Under the pieces are notes generated by a model. The model saw only the letters and a list, made by a program, of their open reading frames with translations, was not told the origin of the DNA and made no database searches. Both the position numbers and the translations under genes were made by a program. DNA of 52,385 nucleotides from an uncultured Eubacteriales bacterium. GTDB lineage: Bacteria; Bacillota; Clostridia; Lachnospirales; Lachnospiraceae. This document shows, piece after piece, positions 44,686 to 52,385 of the stretch (positions are counted from its first letter, which is position 1; every line of letters begins with the position of its first letter). The stretch covers positions 1 to 52,385 of the forward strand of contig CASEML010000069.1 in the NCBI GenBank assembly GCA_949289145.1, written 5' to 3'.

Positions 44686-45648
44686 ATGACAACAAGAATT
44701 ATTGGTACAGGAAGCTCAATTCCCAATAAAAAAGTGACAAATGACGATTTGGCAAATATAATGGATACTTCCGATGAATGGATATATTCTAGAACGGGAA
44801 TCCATAGCAGACATTTGGTAGAGCAGGAAACAACTACCTTTATGGCAAGTGAAGCGGCAAGAAAAGCCATGGAAGATGCAGGGGTTCTACCGGAGGAAAT
44901 AGACCTTATTATTGTGGGGACTGTTTCAGGAGATATGTGTTATCCAAGCACGGCCTGTCTGGTGCAGGCAGAGATTGGAGCTGTAAATGCAGTAGCATAT
45001 GATATTAGTGCTGGATGTTCAGGATTTTTATTTGCACTAAATGCAGCTCATGCATACATTCAGTCAGGTATGTATCAATGTGCATTAGTGATAGGTGCAG
45101 AAACTTTATCAAAAATGATGGACTGGTCAGATAGAAGTACTTGTGTCCTGTTTGGCGATGGTGCCGGTGCGGCGGTTGTAAAAGCTGAAGATAAGGGGAT
45201 ACGTGCAATTACCCAGCATTCTGATGGTGCCAGTGGCGGTGTCTTAGTCTGCGAAAATCGTGGTTCTAATAATCCTTTTGTAACCAGCGAGATAAAGTTA
45301 GATTATACGAAAATGGAAGGTCAGGAAGTATTTAAGTTTGCGGTAAAAATGGTTCCTAAGTGTGTTCAGGAAGTGGTAGAAAAAGCAGGTTTATCCATGG
45401 AAGATGTGGATTATTTCCTGTTGCATCAGGCAAATAAGCGCATTATTGAGTCAGTGTCAAAACGGTTGAAGGTTTCCATTGATAAATTTCCCATGAATAT
45501 AGAACACTACGGAAATACTTCTGCAGCTAGTATTCCAATTTTATTAGACGAATTAAATCGTAAACATACCTTTCAGAAAGGGGATATTATTGTGATATCC
45601 GGGTTCGGTGCAGGTCTTACATGGGGAGCAACTTTATTGGAATGGTAA
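44686..45648 (+). CDS. fabH: Beta-ketoacyl-ACP synthase III (FabH)
   Basis: Starts fatty acid synthesis by condensing an acyl-CoA with malonyl-ACP. It has 320 residues. The catalytic residues are C111 (ISAGCSGFLF), H247 (LLHQANKRI) and N277 (HYGNTSAAS). ATG 44686 has AGGAG 7 bases upstream; an earlier in-frame start at 44653 is poorer. No other fab gene is adjacent. It has its own strong promoter. Confidence 0.96.
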   Translation: MTTRIIGTGSSIPNKKVTNDDLANIMDTSDEWIYSRTGIHSRHLVEQETTTFMASEAARKAMEDAGVLPEEIDLIIVGTVSGDMCYPSTACLVQAEIGAVNAVAYDISAGCSGFLFALNAAHAYIQSGMYQCALVIGAETLSKMMDWSDRSTCVLFGDGAGAAVVKAEDKGIRAITQHSDGASGGVLVCENRGSNNPFVTSEIKLDYTKMEGQEVFKFAVKMVPKCVQEVVEKAGLSMEDVDYFLLHQANKRIIESVSKRLKVSIDKFPMNIEHYGNTSAASIPILLDELNRKHTFQKGDIIVISGFGAGLTWGATLLEW

Positions 45649-45723
45649 TTATATGGAATAAAAAGCTTTCTTTTTGGAAAACTACTTAAGGATAATTGTG
45701 GTTTACAGAAAGGAAGTTTTTTT

Positions 45724-47154
45724 ATGAAATTTTTAGAAGAAAACATCCGAAGCGACTTAAAATCCAATATAACGTATTTTAACAATGTGCTTAATGTAAA
45801 TAAGAATTTTGACATTGTGTATCGTGTGATTCGCTTTGGGGAAAGAGAGGCCTGTTTCTACTTTATAGATGGTTTCTTAAAGGATGAAGTATTGCAGAAA
45901 ATGCTACAGTATTTTAATTCCATCACGAAGGAAGATATGCCCGATAATGCTCACGAGATGTCCAAACTCTGTATGCCTTATGGGGAAGTTGATTTGCTGT
46001 CAGATTGGGAAGGAATTTTAAAGAATCTGTTATCAGGTGTAACTATCATGTTTATTGATGGTTACAGCCAGTGTATTGCCCTTGATTGTCGTTCCTATCC
46101 TATGAGAAGTGTGTCAGAACCAGAGAAAGATAAGGTACTTAGAGGTTCTAAGGATGGATTTGTAGAAACACTGGTATTTAATACGGCTTTGATTCGGCGC
46201 CGTATCAGAACACCAGAGCTTACTATGGAGATTAAGTCTATGGGTGAAAGCTCTAAGACCGACATTGTAATCTGCTATATGGAAAAACGAGTAAATAAGG
46301 AATTTTTAGATCAGGTGATTAAAAGGCTTGATTCCATCAAAGTGGATGCTTTAACATTAAATCAGGAAAGTTTGGTAGAATGTTTATATCAATATAAGTG
46401 GTACAATCCCTTCCCAAAATTTAAATTTTCGGAGCGTCCAGATACGGCAGCAGCACAGATTTTGGAGGGAAATATAGTAATCTTAGTGGATAATTCACCA
46501 TCCTGTATTATTTTGCCCACCTCTGTATTCGATATTATTGAGGAAGCAGATGACTATTATTTCCCCCCCATTACAGGGACTTATCTGAGATTGACCAGGT
46601 ATGGCATAGCGATTATTACATTGGTGTTGACACCGCTATGGTTATTGTTTGTAAATAACCCAGAATGGCTCCCCGCATGGTTGCAGTTTACGGTGATCCG
46701 AGATGAAGTAAATGTGCCTGTTATTTTGCAGTTGATGATTTTGGAATTTGCCATTGATGGTCTAAAGCTTGCAGCTGTTAACACACCAAATATGCTAAGT
46801 ACACCTTTGAGTGTAATCACGGCGCTTGTTTTGGGAGAATTTTCCGTAAAATCAGGATGGTTTAACAGTGAAGCAATGCTTTATATGGCTTTCGTTGCGG
46901 TGGCAAATTATACACAGCAAAGCTATGAACTGGGATATGCATTGAAATTTCTTCGTATGATCTTGTTGATTTTGACGCAATTTTTCGGGTTGTACGGTTT
47001 TATCGGAGGAATTATATTGACGGTGGTTTTACTGGCAACAAATAAAACCATTTCCGGATCTGGCTATTTTTATCCGGTGATTCCATTTGATTTAAAGGAA
47101 TTTGGCAGACGTGTAATTCGAAAAAGACTGCGGTTTGAGGAAAAGCAGGGATAG
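45724..47154 (+). CDS. GerA-type spore germination protein (SpoVAF-like)
   Basis: A 476-residue inner spore membrane protein of the GerA/SpoVAF family. The N-terminal cytoplasmic half has RGSKDGFVETLVFNTALIRRRI and TPELTMEIKSMGESSKTDIV. The C-terminal half has about five membrane helices, from residue 290 onward. Motifs such as DNSPSCIILPTSVFD are typical. Companion GerB and GerC subunits are not nearby, which fits SpoVAF better than a full germinant receptor. SpoVA genes are also absent here. Confidence 0.9.
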   Translation: MKFLEENIRSDLKSNITYFNNVLNVNKNFDIVYRVIRFGEREACFYFIDGFLKDEVLQKMLQYFNSITKEDMPDNAHEMSKLCMPYGEVDLLSDWEGILKNLLSGVTIMFIDGYSQCIALDCRSYPMRSVSEPEKDKVLRGSKDGFVETLVFNTALIRRRIRTPELTMEIKSMGESSKTDIVICYMEKRVNKEFLDQVIKRLDSIKVDALTLNQESLVECLYQYKWYNPFPKFKFSERPDTAAAQILEGNIVILVDNSPSCIILPTSVFDIIEEADDYYFPPITGTYLRLTRYGIAIITLVLTPLWLLFVNNPEWLPAWLQFTVIRDEVNVPVILQLMILEFAIDGLKLAAVNTPNMLSTPLSVITALVLGEFSVKSGWFNSEAMLYMAFVAVANYTQQSYELGYALKFLRMILLILTQFFGLYGFIGGIILTVVLLATNKTISGSGYFYPVIPFDLKEFGRRVIRKRLRFEEKQG

Positions 47155-47231
47155 GATGCTGGACAAAGATTAGGAGAAATGATAAACTTAGGAGCAAATG
47201 AAAAGAAATGTAAGCAGAGGAGGTATTTTGC

Positions 47232-48083
47232 TTGGTAAGAGCAGGAATTGTATTAGAAGGTGGGGCAACCAGAGGAGTATTTACGGCGGGTGTGCTGGAT
47301 TATCTGATGGAAAAAGATATTTATTTTAAATATGTGGTAGGAGTATCTGCTGGCGCATGTAATGCAGTGAATTATGTGTCAAAACAGGTTGGACGTACTA
47401 GACAGTGTATGATTATAGAAGAAAAAGAAAACCGCTATGTGGATATTAAGAAAATGGTAAAAACAGGTTGTCTGTTTGATATGGATATGATTTTTGACAA
47501 ATACCCAAATGAAATTTTTCCTTTTGATTACGAAGAGTGTTTTCGTTCCAAGATGGAGTGGGAAGTAGTTGCCACTAACTGCGAAACAGGAAAGGCAGAA
47601 TATTTAACAGAGCGGGAAGATAAGAAACGAGTAATGCAGATATGCCGTGCCTCCAGCAGTCTGCCGCTGGTGGCACCGGTTGTAGAGGTGGACGGTACGC
47701 CTTATTTGGATGGCAGTGTGGCGGATTCTGTACCAATCAGTCATACTTTACGAAAAGGATATAAAAAATGTGTGGTGGTTCTTACCAGAAGAAAGGAATA
47801 TAGAAAGCAGCATTCCAAAAAAGCAGACAAACTATATATTGCTGCGCTTAGAAAATATCCAAATCTAGTTAATAGCATGATACATCGCTCAGAAGTATAT
47901 AATAAACAGATGGATTTGATTGACCGTTTAGAACAGGATGGGAAGATTTTTGTCATACGTCCTACAACACCGGAGGTGTCAAAGACAGAACAGAATGTGG
48001 AGGTGCTAACTTCTTTTTATGAACACGGATATGAAACTATGAAACATCAGTATGTAGCCATGTTGGAATATCTGGTGAGATAA
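47232..48083 (+). CDS. Patatin-like phospholipase
   Basis: Serine lipase/acylhydrolase with a Ser-Asp dyad. It has 283 residues. The oxyanion loop is GGATRGVFTAG, the nucleophile is S39 (GVSAGA), and the aspartate is D160 (YLDGSVADSVP). The start is TTG 47232, with AGAGGAGG about 9 bases upstream. The substrate is not known. It lies between a spore germination gene and the TraX/cotJ genes. Confidence 0.92.
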   Translation: MVRAGIVLEGGATRGVFTAGVLDYLMEKDIYFKYVVGVSAGACNAVNYVSKQVGRTRQCMIIEEKENRYVDIKKMVKTGCLFDMDMIFDKYPNEIFPFDYEECFRSKMEWEVVATNCETGKAEYLTEREDKKRVMQICRASSSLPLVAPVVEVDGTPYLDGSVADSVPISHTLRKGYKKCVVVLTRRKEYRKQHSKKADKLYIAALRKYPNLVNSMIHRSEVYNKQMDLIDRLEQDGKIFVIRPTTPEVSKTEQNVEVLTSFYEHGYETMKHQYVAMLEYLVR

Positions 48084-48114
48084 GGAAAAATGGAATAAGA
48101 AATGAGGTTTGACA

Positions 48115-48831
48115 TTGAAAAGGATGAAAAAAATAAATGCCAATACAATGAAGATGATTGCCATCATTACTATGTTTATCGACCATCTGGGGGCCACATT
48201 GGTGTGGGAATATATGCTGACGCTGCAGGGAGAGGCAAGAATGGAATGGTATACGGTTTATCTGGTTATGCGGAAAATCGGAAGACTGGCCTTTCCGATT
48301 TATTGTTTTTTCATTGTAGAAGGTTTAGAGCATACTAGAAATGTGAAAAAATACATAACAAGGCTACTTATTTTTGCTGTTATATCAGAGATACCATTTG
48401 ATTATGCGTTTCAAAATGGGTTGACATTAGGTTATCAGAATGTGTTTTTTACTCTGGTTATTGGGCTTATCTGTATCTGGAGTGTCAAAGAAGTGGAAGA
48501 ACGGGTTACAGATAATATAAAACAGATTATATGTAAAACATTGATAATAGCAGCAGGAATTTTTTTGGCAAATATGCTGAATACAGATTACGGTGGATTT
48601 GGCGTATTTATGATTGCAGTATTATATTTGTTTCGAAAGAGCAGGATTATTCAATGTATTGCTGGTGCATTGGGGTTTGCGCAGGAGGTGACAGCCCCTA
48701 TTTCTTTCCTGCTATTGTACTTTTATAATGGTGAAAAGGGAAGAAGTATAAACAAGTATTTCTTTTATGCATTTTATCCGGTTCATCTTGTAGTTCTTGC
48801 TGTGGTAAAAATAATTTGTTTTGGAGGATGA
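48115..48831 (+). CDS. TraX-family membrane protein
   Basis: A 238-residue protein with about six to seven membrane helices, matching the TraX family (MIAIITMFIDHLGATL, RKIGRLAFPIYCFFIVEGLE, ISEIPFDYAFQ, NVFFTLVIGL, FYAFYPVHLVVLAV). F-plasmid TraX acetylates pilin. Chromosomal homologues in Clostridia are common and their substrate is unknown. Start uncertain: TTG 48115 has GAGG 7 bases upstream. TTG 48109 and ATG 48124 are alternatives. Confidence 0.85.
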   Translation: MKRMKKINANTMKMIAIITMFIDHLGATLVWEYMLTLQGEARMEWYTVYLVMRKIGRLAFPIYCFFIVEGLEHTRNVKKYITRLLIFAVISEIPFDYAFQNGLTLGYQNVFFTLVIGLICIWSVKEVEERVTDNIKQIICKTLIIAAGIFLANMLNTDYGGFGVFMIAVLYLFRKSRIIQCIAGALGFAQEVTAPISFLLLYFYNGEKGRSINKYFFYAFYPVHLVVLAVVKIICFGG

Positions 48832-48898
48832 TTCTTAAGCACAGATATATTCTTTTTACATATTATAATATTGAAGCTTTTTCGAAAGGAATTTTAGT

Positions 48899-49105
48899 AT
48901 GGCAGACTGCAAATGTAACAGAGGAATGTCGGGAAGAAACTGTTACGAGAAACAGGAAAGCTGTATAGATAAATTTCCGGTAGGTATGACTTATGTACCG
49001 TGGCAGAACTGGAACCAAATTTACGAATTTGATAAAGCATTGCATAGTGGGACACTTTTTCCGGAACTGGATAAACCGTTTATCGGAAGGAGGGCTTGTC
49101 GATGA
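48899..49105 (+). CDS. cotJA: Spore coat-associated protein CotJA
   Basis: A 68-residue protein of the CotJA family (FPVGMTYVPWQNWNQIYEFD, then GTLFPELDKPFIGRR), part of the inner coat in B. subtilis. The Cys-rich N-terminus (CKCNRGMSGRNCYEKQESC) is an addition. GAAAGGA precedes the ATG. Its stop overlaps the cotJB start (ATGA). A SigE promoter is expected upstream, but I could not identify one with confidence. Confidence 0.93.
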   Translation: MADCKCNRGMSGRNCYEKQESCIDKFPVGMTYVPWQNWNQIYEFDKALHSGTLFPELDKPFIGRRACR

Positions 49106-49377
49106 ACTATTCTTGCAGCCGTATGAACAAAGAGCAGCTGTTTGACTGGATTAATATGATAAGTTTTGCCGCTGGGGAAACGAACCTTTATCTGGATACT
49201 CACCCTTACGACGAGGAAGCATTAAAATTTTATAATGAGTGCGTAGAAATGCGCAAAAATGCAATCAGTGAATATTCTTCACGTTATGAACCGTTGACTT
49301 TAGATCTGGCAGGTGGCAGTGAAAACCAATGGAAATGGGTAATGTCACCATGGCCTTGGGAAAAGGAGGGATGCTAA
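49102..49377 (+). CDS. cotJB: Spore coat protein CotJB
   Basis: A 91-residue CotJB protein (LFDWINMISFAAGETNLYLD, then THPYDEEALKFY and WPWE). ATG 49102 was chosen because AGGAGG lies upstream and the ATGA overlap with cotJA indicates coupling. It acts with CotJA and CotJC in the spore coat. Confidence 0.93.
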   Translation: MNYSCSRMNKEQLFDWINMISFAAGETNLYLDTHPYDEEALKFYNECVEMRKNAISEYSSRYEPLTLDLAGGSENQWKWVMSPWPWEKEGC

Positions 49378-50013
49378 ATGTGGAATTATGAAAAAAGATT
49401 GCAATATCCCGTAAATATTAAAAATCCAAATCCAAAGCTTGCGCAGGTAATCATTAGCCAGTTTGGTGGTCCAGATGGTGAGCTTGCTGCTTCTATGCGT
49501 TATTTGTCCCAGCGTTATGCTATGCCATACCGTGAGGTTATGGGAACACTAACTGATATTGGTACGGAAGAACTTGCACATTTAGAGATGATAGGAACCA
49601 TTGTGCACCAGTTGACCCGTAACCTTTCGCCAGATGAAATTGTAGCTTCCGGCTTTGATAAATATTATGTGGATCATACCACCGGACTTTGGCCGCAGGC
49701 AGCGGGAGGAATACCTTTTAATGCCTGTGAATTTCAGAGTAAGGGTGATCCGATTACTGATTTGGTGGAAGATCTGGCAGCAGAGCAAAAAGCACGTTCC
49801 ACCTATGACAATATCCTGCGTTTGGTGCATGATAACGAGGTGGCAGATCCAATCCGTTTTCTGAGAGAAAGAGAAATTGTACATTTCCAAAGATTTGGTG
49901 AAGCACTAAGACTTGTTCAGGATAAGCTGGATTCTAAAAACTTCTATGCGTTTAATCCAGCATTTGATTGGGATACCAAATCATCTTCTGGCTGCAGATG
50001 TCAAAAGTCATAA
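49378..50013 (+). CDS. cotJC: Spore coat manganese catalase-like protein CotJC
   Basis: A 211-residue manganese catalase-family protein of the spore coat. Likely metal ligands are in GGPDGELAASMRYLSQ, DIGTEELAHLEMIG, DLAAEQKARSTY and REREIVHFQRFGEAL. It may protect spores from peroxide. It starts with the third base after the cotJB stop, completing the cotJABC operon. Confidence 0.94.
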   Translation: MWNYEKRLQYPVNIKNPNPKLAQVIISQFGGPDGELAASMRYLSQRYAMPYREVMGTLTDIGTEELAHLEMIGTIVHQLTRNLSPDEIVASGFDKYYVDHTTGLWPQAAGGIPFNACEFQSKGDPITDLVEDLAAEQKARSTYDNILRLVHDNEVADPIRFLREREIVHFQRFGEALRLVQDKLDSKNFYAFNPAFDWDTKSSSGCRCQKS

Positions 50014-50014
50014 A

Positions 50015-50052
50015 AAAATGCTGTGCATGGGTAAACCTGTGTACAGCATTTT
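50015..50052 (+). terminator. Terminator after cotJC
   Basis: AAAATGCTGT (50015-50024) pairs perfectly with ACAGCATTTT (50043-50052), closing over an 18-base loop that can itself pair (GGGT/ACCT-like). TCTAT follows the last T-run. Confidence 0.78.
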
Positions 50053-50214
50053 CTATGCCAGAAAATAGGAAGCTGTTACCATAAAAAGACTTTCGATGAG
50101 AATTTTGAAAAGAAAAAGTAAAATTGTACAATATGCACAAAAATAGAAAAGTGTTCCATAAAACGGAAAAATTTTGAAAAAAAATTAAAAGCTGATATTT
50201 CGAGTAAAAGTTAA

Positions 50215-50234
50215 AAAAAATGGGTGCATTTTTT
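50215..50234. promoter_or_regulatory. AT-rich perfect hairpin in the amylase leader
   Basis: AAAAAATG and CATTTTTT form an 8-bp perfect stem with a GGTG tetraloop and a T-run built into the 3' arm. It could be a second terminator for cotJ transcripts, working in either direction, or an A/T-rich regulatory site. Confidence 0.4.
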
Positions 50235-50358
50235 AGAATGAAAAAAGTTTTATAATAACAAGAAAAAAAAGAATTTGTTCAAAACGTAGAAAATTTACAA
50301 AAAGAAAATACTGTGTGCAAAAAAATAGATAAAATGATATAGTAATTTTGTAACAAAC

Positions 50359-50372
50359 AGTAATATATTACT
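50359..50372. promoter_or_regulatory. 14-bp palindrome just before the amylase ribosome site
   Basis: AGTAATATATTACT is a perfect palindrome 6 bases before the ribosome site and 15 bases after the TATAGT candidate -10 box. If that -10 is real, a protein bound here would block transcription near its start. It could be a carbohydrate-repressor operator. No regulator gene is seen in the window. Confidence 0.4.
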
Positions 50373-50393
50373 AAAAAGGGAGGAAAGAAAAAA

Positions 50394-52385
50394 ATGCATA
50401 AAAAACGCATTTTCAAGTTTTTCCGTTATACAGTTTGCACAGCTCTGGCAGTATCTATGTTAGCCGGTGACATTGGTACAAGTCTAGGTGTTGTTTATGC
50501 GAACCAACCGACACAAGTTTCGGAAACGGAAGAAGAATATGTAGAAGAAGACATTGCAGCTTCTAATGCAGAAAAGTATGGCTTGGCAGAAAACACAAAG
50601 CAGGGAGTTATTCTTCATGCATGGTGTTGGTCATTTAATACTATAAAAGAAAACATGAAAGACATTGCAGAAGCCGGATTTTCCACAGTACAGACTTCAC
50701 CAGCAAATACTTGTATTGTGGGTGAAGGTGGTGGAATGCAGTTATACGGAAATGGGAAATGGTATTATCATTATCAGCCAACAGATTGGAAAATCGGAAA
50801 CTATCAGCTGGGAAGCAGAGAAGAATTTAAAGCAATGTGTGAAGAAGCTGATAAATATGGAATTAAGATTATTGTGGACGTGCTTCCAAACCATACAACG
50901 TCTGACACTGGATCTGTAAGTCAGGACTTGTACAATGCAGCAGGCGGATTTGATAAGTTGTATCACAAGAACTGGAATATAGGATGTACTAACTGGTCAG
51001 ACCGTAATCAGATTACGAATTATAAATATTCAACGGATGGGTGTCCGGATGTATGTACAGAAAACCCGGGATTTCAGGCATACTATGTAACTTATTTGAA
51101 TGATTTGATTGAATGTGGTGTAGATGGTTTCCGTTATGATACTGCAAAACATATTGGTTTACCAGATGATCCATTAGATGAAGTTACAAGGAATAATGGA
51201 TGGACGAATAATTTTTGGGACGTTGCATTGGGAAAAGCGTCTGTAAACGGTGTGAAGTTAAATGGAAGCACAGATACACTTTTTGTGTATGGTGAAGTAC
51301 TTCAAGATCAAGGATCTAGAGATGCAGATTATGGCAAATTGTTTAATTTGACTGCAAGTAATTATGGAGGAACATTAAGGAATGCCATAAGGAACAAAGA
51401 TTTTAATGTGAATACAATAAGCAATTGGCAGAATGCAGCGGGAGCAGACAGATTGGTTACATGGGTGGAATCTCATGATACGTATTGCAATAATCATGAA
51501 TCAGGCTGGATGACCGACTGGGATATCAGAATGTGCTGGGCGGTTATTGCAGCAAGAGCTTCCGGAACACCACTGTTCTATAGCAGACCTGACGGTTCTA
51601 ATGGATCCCAGGGAAATTACTGGGGAAATAATGTGATTGGTGCTAAAGGTAATGACCAGTTTAAGGATCCCGAAGTTGTGGCAGTAAACAAATTCCGTAC
51701 AGCCATGATTGGGGAAGGCGAATATTTGAGAAACATTGATGGCAACCAGACATTACAGATTGATCGTGGAACAAAGGGAACCTGTATTATTAACCTTGGC
51801 GGTGAGAAAACTATTAGCAGTCCTACTACCATGGCAGATGGTACTTATACAGATCAGGTATCCGGAAGAGAATTTACAGTATCCGGCGGAACTATTACAG
51901 GAAAGTTGGATGGTGGAAAAATTGCAGTTATTTATAATGCAACAGCATCAACAGCACCAAGTGTCAGTGCATCCGTATCCGATGGAGCAAGCTTTACTTC
52001 AGATACTTTAGATGTAACATTTACTGTAAAGAACGCAACCAGTGCTACGTATTCAGTAGACGGCGGAGCAGCCACTTCATTTACTGACAGCACAAAGTTA
52101 ACTTTAGGTGCTGACACAGCTTTTGGAAACACAGTAACCGTTAAGATCACTGTTATAGGTGAAGATGGAAGTACAGTAGAAAAGACCTTCACTTATAAGA
52201 AAAAAGAAGCGGGTAAAGTGGAGAAGAATACTGTTTACTTTACAAAGCCAAGCAGCTGGAGTGGAGCATATATATATGCCTATATTCCAGGGGAAACAGC
52301 TACAAAGCTTACCGGTGAATGGCCGGGAACAGCTATGACAAGCGAAGGTGACGGAGTTTATTCCTACACTTTTGCAGATTCCGTA
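50394..52385 (+). CDS. Secreted GH13 alpha-amylase with starch-binding module, 3' end outside window
   Basis: Hydrolyses alpha-1,4-glucan bonds of starch outside the cell. The frame is open from ATG 50394 for 664 codons to the window edge. It begins with a signal peptide (basic start, hydrophobic core, probable cleavage after VVYA). The GH13 barrel has IIVDVLPNHT, the nucleophile D249 (GVDGFRYDTAKH), the acid/base E301 (VYGEVLQD) and D362 (WVESHDTYCNN). After about residue 515 come a beta-sandwich segment with TYSVDGGAATSF and, from about residue 610, a CBM26-like module (VYFTKPSSWSGAYIYAYI). More modules or a wall anchor may follow. GGGAGGAAAG precedes the start. Confidence 0.94.
   Translation, partial: MHKKRIFKFFRYTVCTALAVSMLAGDIGTSLGVVYANQPTQVSETEEEYVEEDIAASNAEKYGLAENTKQGVILHAWCWSFNTIKENMKDIAEAGFSTVQTSPANTCIVGEGGGMQLYGNGKWYYHYQPTDWKIGNYQLGSREEFKAMCEEADKYGIKIIVDVLPNHTTSDTGSVSQDLYNAAGGFDKLYHKNWNIGCTNWSDRNQITNYKYSTDGCPDVCTENPGFQAYYVTYLNDLIECGVDGFRYDTAKHIGLPDDPLDEVTRNNGWTNNFWDVALGKASVNGVKLNGSTDTLFVYGEVLQDQGSRDADYGKLFNLTASNYGGTLRNAIRNKDFNVNTISNWQNAAGADRLVTWVESHDTYCNNHESGWMTDWDIRMCWAVIAARASGTPLFYSRPDGSNGSQGNYWGNNVIGAKGNDQFKDPEVVAVNKFRTAMIGEGEYLRNIDGNQTLQIDRGTKGTCIINLGGEKTISSPTTMADGTYTDQVSGREFTVSGGTITGKLDGGKIAVIYNATASTAPSVSASVSDGASFTSDTLDVTFTVKNATSATYSVDGGAATSFTDSTKLTLGADTAFGNTVTVKITVIGEDGSTVEKTFTYKKKEAGKVEKNTVYFTKPSSWSGAYIYAYIPGETATKLTGEWPGTAMTSEGDGVYSYTFADSV

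Larger units (their letters stand above)
50053..50393. other. AT-rich leader region upstream of the amylase gene
   Basis: About 340 bases with no gene and extreme A-richness. Two possible -10 boxes are seen: TATAAT at 50251-50256 with a poor -35, and TATAGT at 50338-50343 with GTGCAA 17 bases upstream. Neither is convincing. The region also holds an AT hairpin (50215-50234) and a 14-bp palindrome (50359-50372). GGGAGG at 50378-50383 is the amylase ribosome site. Confidence 0.55.

Noticed and set aside
45660..45675. AAAAAG-CTTT-CTTTTT hairpin after fabH as a terminator
   Set aside because: The stem is short with only one G-C pair and low stability; not called.
48840..48898. SigE promoter upstream of cotJA
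   Set aside because: ATATT-like and CATATT-like boxes are present but not at the expected spacing in this AT-rich stretch.

Overview
The window reads as chromosomal DNA of an anaerobic, spore-forming, flagellated member of the Clostridia, most likely Lachnospiraceae (Roseburia/Agathobacter-like). The evidence is gene content and order: topA-codY next to a B. subtilis-type fla/che operon, an anaerobic ribonucleotide reductase activase (NrdG), spore genes (a GerA-type germinant receptor subunit, CotJABC), a secreted GH13 alpha-amylase with a starch-binding module, and AT-rich DNA. The genus is inference. Every gene supported here lies on the + strand.

Layout. (1) 1-2931: the right end of a mobile element whose body lies left of the window. 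It carries two tandem large serine recombinase genes, a terminator and a short non-coding end with three copies of an 8-bp GGGGGTAA motif. (2) 2932-7737: a 5'-truncated Mg-chelatase-like ATPase gene (comM/yifB, apparently cut by the element), then dprA, topA, codY and a terminator. (3) 7738-42268: one very long motility unit of 39 co-directional genes, from a strong SigA-type promoter at 7956-7984 to a terminator at 42233-42268. It encodes rod, MS ring, C ring, export apparatus, hook, stator, chemotaxis proteins, FlhF/FlhG, a PilZ protein, SigD and several poorly described small proteins. (4) 42296-50052: an MltG-like protein without a catalytic domain, a PPTase, nrdG, a dUTPase, fabH with its own promoter, a lone GerA-type subunit, a patatin, a TraX-like membrane protein and cotJABC with a terminator. 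(5) 50053-52385: a long AT-rich leader and a secreted alpha-amylase gene cut by the window edge.

How the parts fit. The operon supplies nearly the whole hook-basal body plus switch-level chemotaxis (CheY/FliM/FliY, CheA/CheW/CheB/CheC/CheD). SigD, encoded near its 3' end, would then switch on filament genes that lie elsewhere. Not seen here are cheR, flgM, flgF/flgG, flgK/flgL, fliD/fliS, flagellin and receptors. CodY, a GTP/branched-chain amino acid sensor, is encoded directly upstream, and a CodY-box-like palindrome sits 14 bp before the operon's -35 box. This suggests nutritional control of motility. Three further RNA or DNA structures (after flgE, after cheD, before the amylase) may tune expression within or beside these units.

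Leads I rate highest: the recombinase with a duplicated zinc-ribbon module and the motif array at the element end; disruption of comM next to dprA; the CodY-box-like site; the strong hairpin after flgE; the 24-bp perfect palindrome after cheD; the 30-bp in-frame repeats in fliY; and the group of small uncharacterised proteins around sigD. I found no CRISPR array, tRNA or rRNA. All calls come from reading sequence by eye; no database search was run.
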